Shown here: positions 48,061 to 48,086 of the stretch, piece after piece
How positions within the stretch are numbered: the first letter of the stretch is position 1
Layout: every line of letters begins with the position of its first letter
NCBI GenBank assembly: GCA_003222535.1
Contig: QHWJ01000380.1
Span: forward strand, 20,752-68,837
DNA: 48,086 nucleotides
Direction: 5' to 3'
From: Acidobacteriota bacterium
Lineage (GTDB): Bacteria > Acidobacteriota > Vicinamibacteria > Vicinamibacterales > CAVVIG01
Position numbers and translations under genes: made by a program
The notes under the pieces: generated by a model
The model's database searches: none
What the model was told of the DNA's origin: nothing
The model's input: only the letters and a program-made list of their open reading frames with translations

Positions 48061-48086
48061 TTGGAATTTGGAATTTGGAATTGGAA
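48061..48086. repeat. 7-bp tandem repeat (TTGGAAT)
   Basis: Three full TTGGAAT units and a partial one close the window, 10 bases after the egtD stop. This is the reverse complement of the ATTCCAA array at 37396-37423. It may continue beyond the window. Confidence 0.85.

Noticed and set aside
1-48086. tRNA or rRNA genes
   Set aside because: No TPsiC-arm-like GGTTCGAATCC motif in a cloverleaf context and no rRNA-like conserved stretch was noticed on reading; a dedicated scan was not possible.

Overview
This GC-rich bacterial window is packed with overlapping genes. It mixes surface-polysaccharide genes, two-domain membrane enzymes, BACON/Big-type lipoprotein domains and many short palindromic or minisatellite repeats. 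That mix suggests an Acidobacteriota-like soil bacterium, possibly Vicinamibacteria. This is an inference from gene style; no rRNA or tRNA gene was seen.

Layout. 1-10.97 kb is a polysaccharide block: the end of an asparagine-synthase-type amidotransferase, four tightly coupled GT4 glycosyltransferases (the last fused to a DUF218 domain), an SGNH hydrolase-like protein, a GT39-like membrane protein with a dockerin-like insert facing it, and a DPM1-like GT2. 11.0-15.05 kb has an 18-bp tandem repeat, a complete AsnB-type amidotransferase, and a WecA/MraY-type phosphoglycosyltransferase fused to a CapD/WbpM-like N-terminal module. 15.07-21.8 kb has a membrane protein and a Tat-exported propeller protein on the minus strand. 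On the plus strand are an M1-peptidase-like protein lacking the zinc motif, a sodium:solute symporter and a second DUF218 protein. 21.9-30.4 kb has a coiled-coil/methyltransferase, a GT4, a giant membrane protein joining a YfhO-like half to an O-antigen-ligase-like half, and a membrane protein ending in a discoidin-like domain.

30.4-37.4 kb is a decay zone. Remnants of an L-2-hydroxyglutarate oxidase, a Big2/carboxypeptidase-regulatory lipoprotein, a tandem tyrosine-recombinase (RIT-like) element, a GT2 and a DXS-like protein are scattered between intact genes: a BACON lipoprotein, a GT-C-like membrane protein and a WecE-like aminotransferase.

37.4-41.3 kb (minus strand) carries thiS and thiG followed by a coiled-coil protein that looks like a truncated paralogue of the methyltransferase, and an O-antigen ligase with a 21-bp minisatellite. 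The junction of those last two genes lies inside a REP-type hairpin.

41.7-48.05 kb is the ergothioneine locus. egtB is followed by a truncated egtD, then a three-gene proton-translocating transhydrogenase operon (pntAA-pntAB-pntB, minus strand), then a repeat of the egtB tail followed by a complete egtD. A 426-bp gap-free direct repeat (about 97% identical) brackets the 3.5-kb pnt segment. This is the most striking structure in the window: a split egtBD operon with a redox operon inside it.

How the genes fit together. The polysaccharide genes cover lipid-linked initiation (WecA-like), sugar addition (GT4/GT2), amino-sugar supply (WecE-like), amide modification (AsnB-like), polymerisation or ligation (two ligase-type proteins sharing a C-terminal domain) and GT-C-like decoration. 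Ergothioneine synthesis and NADPH supply through transhydrogenase are both redox functions, but their physical nesting is more simply explained by recombination than by design.
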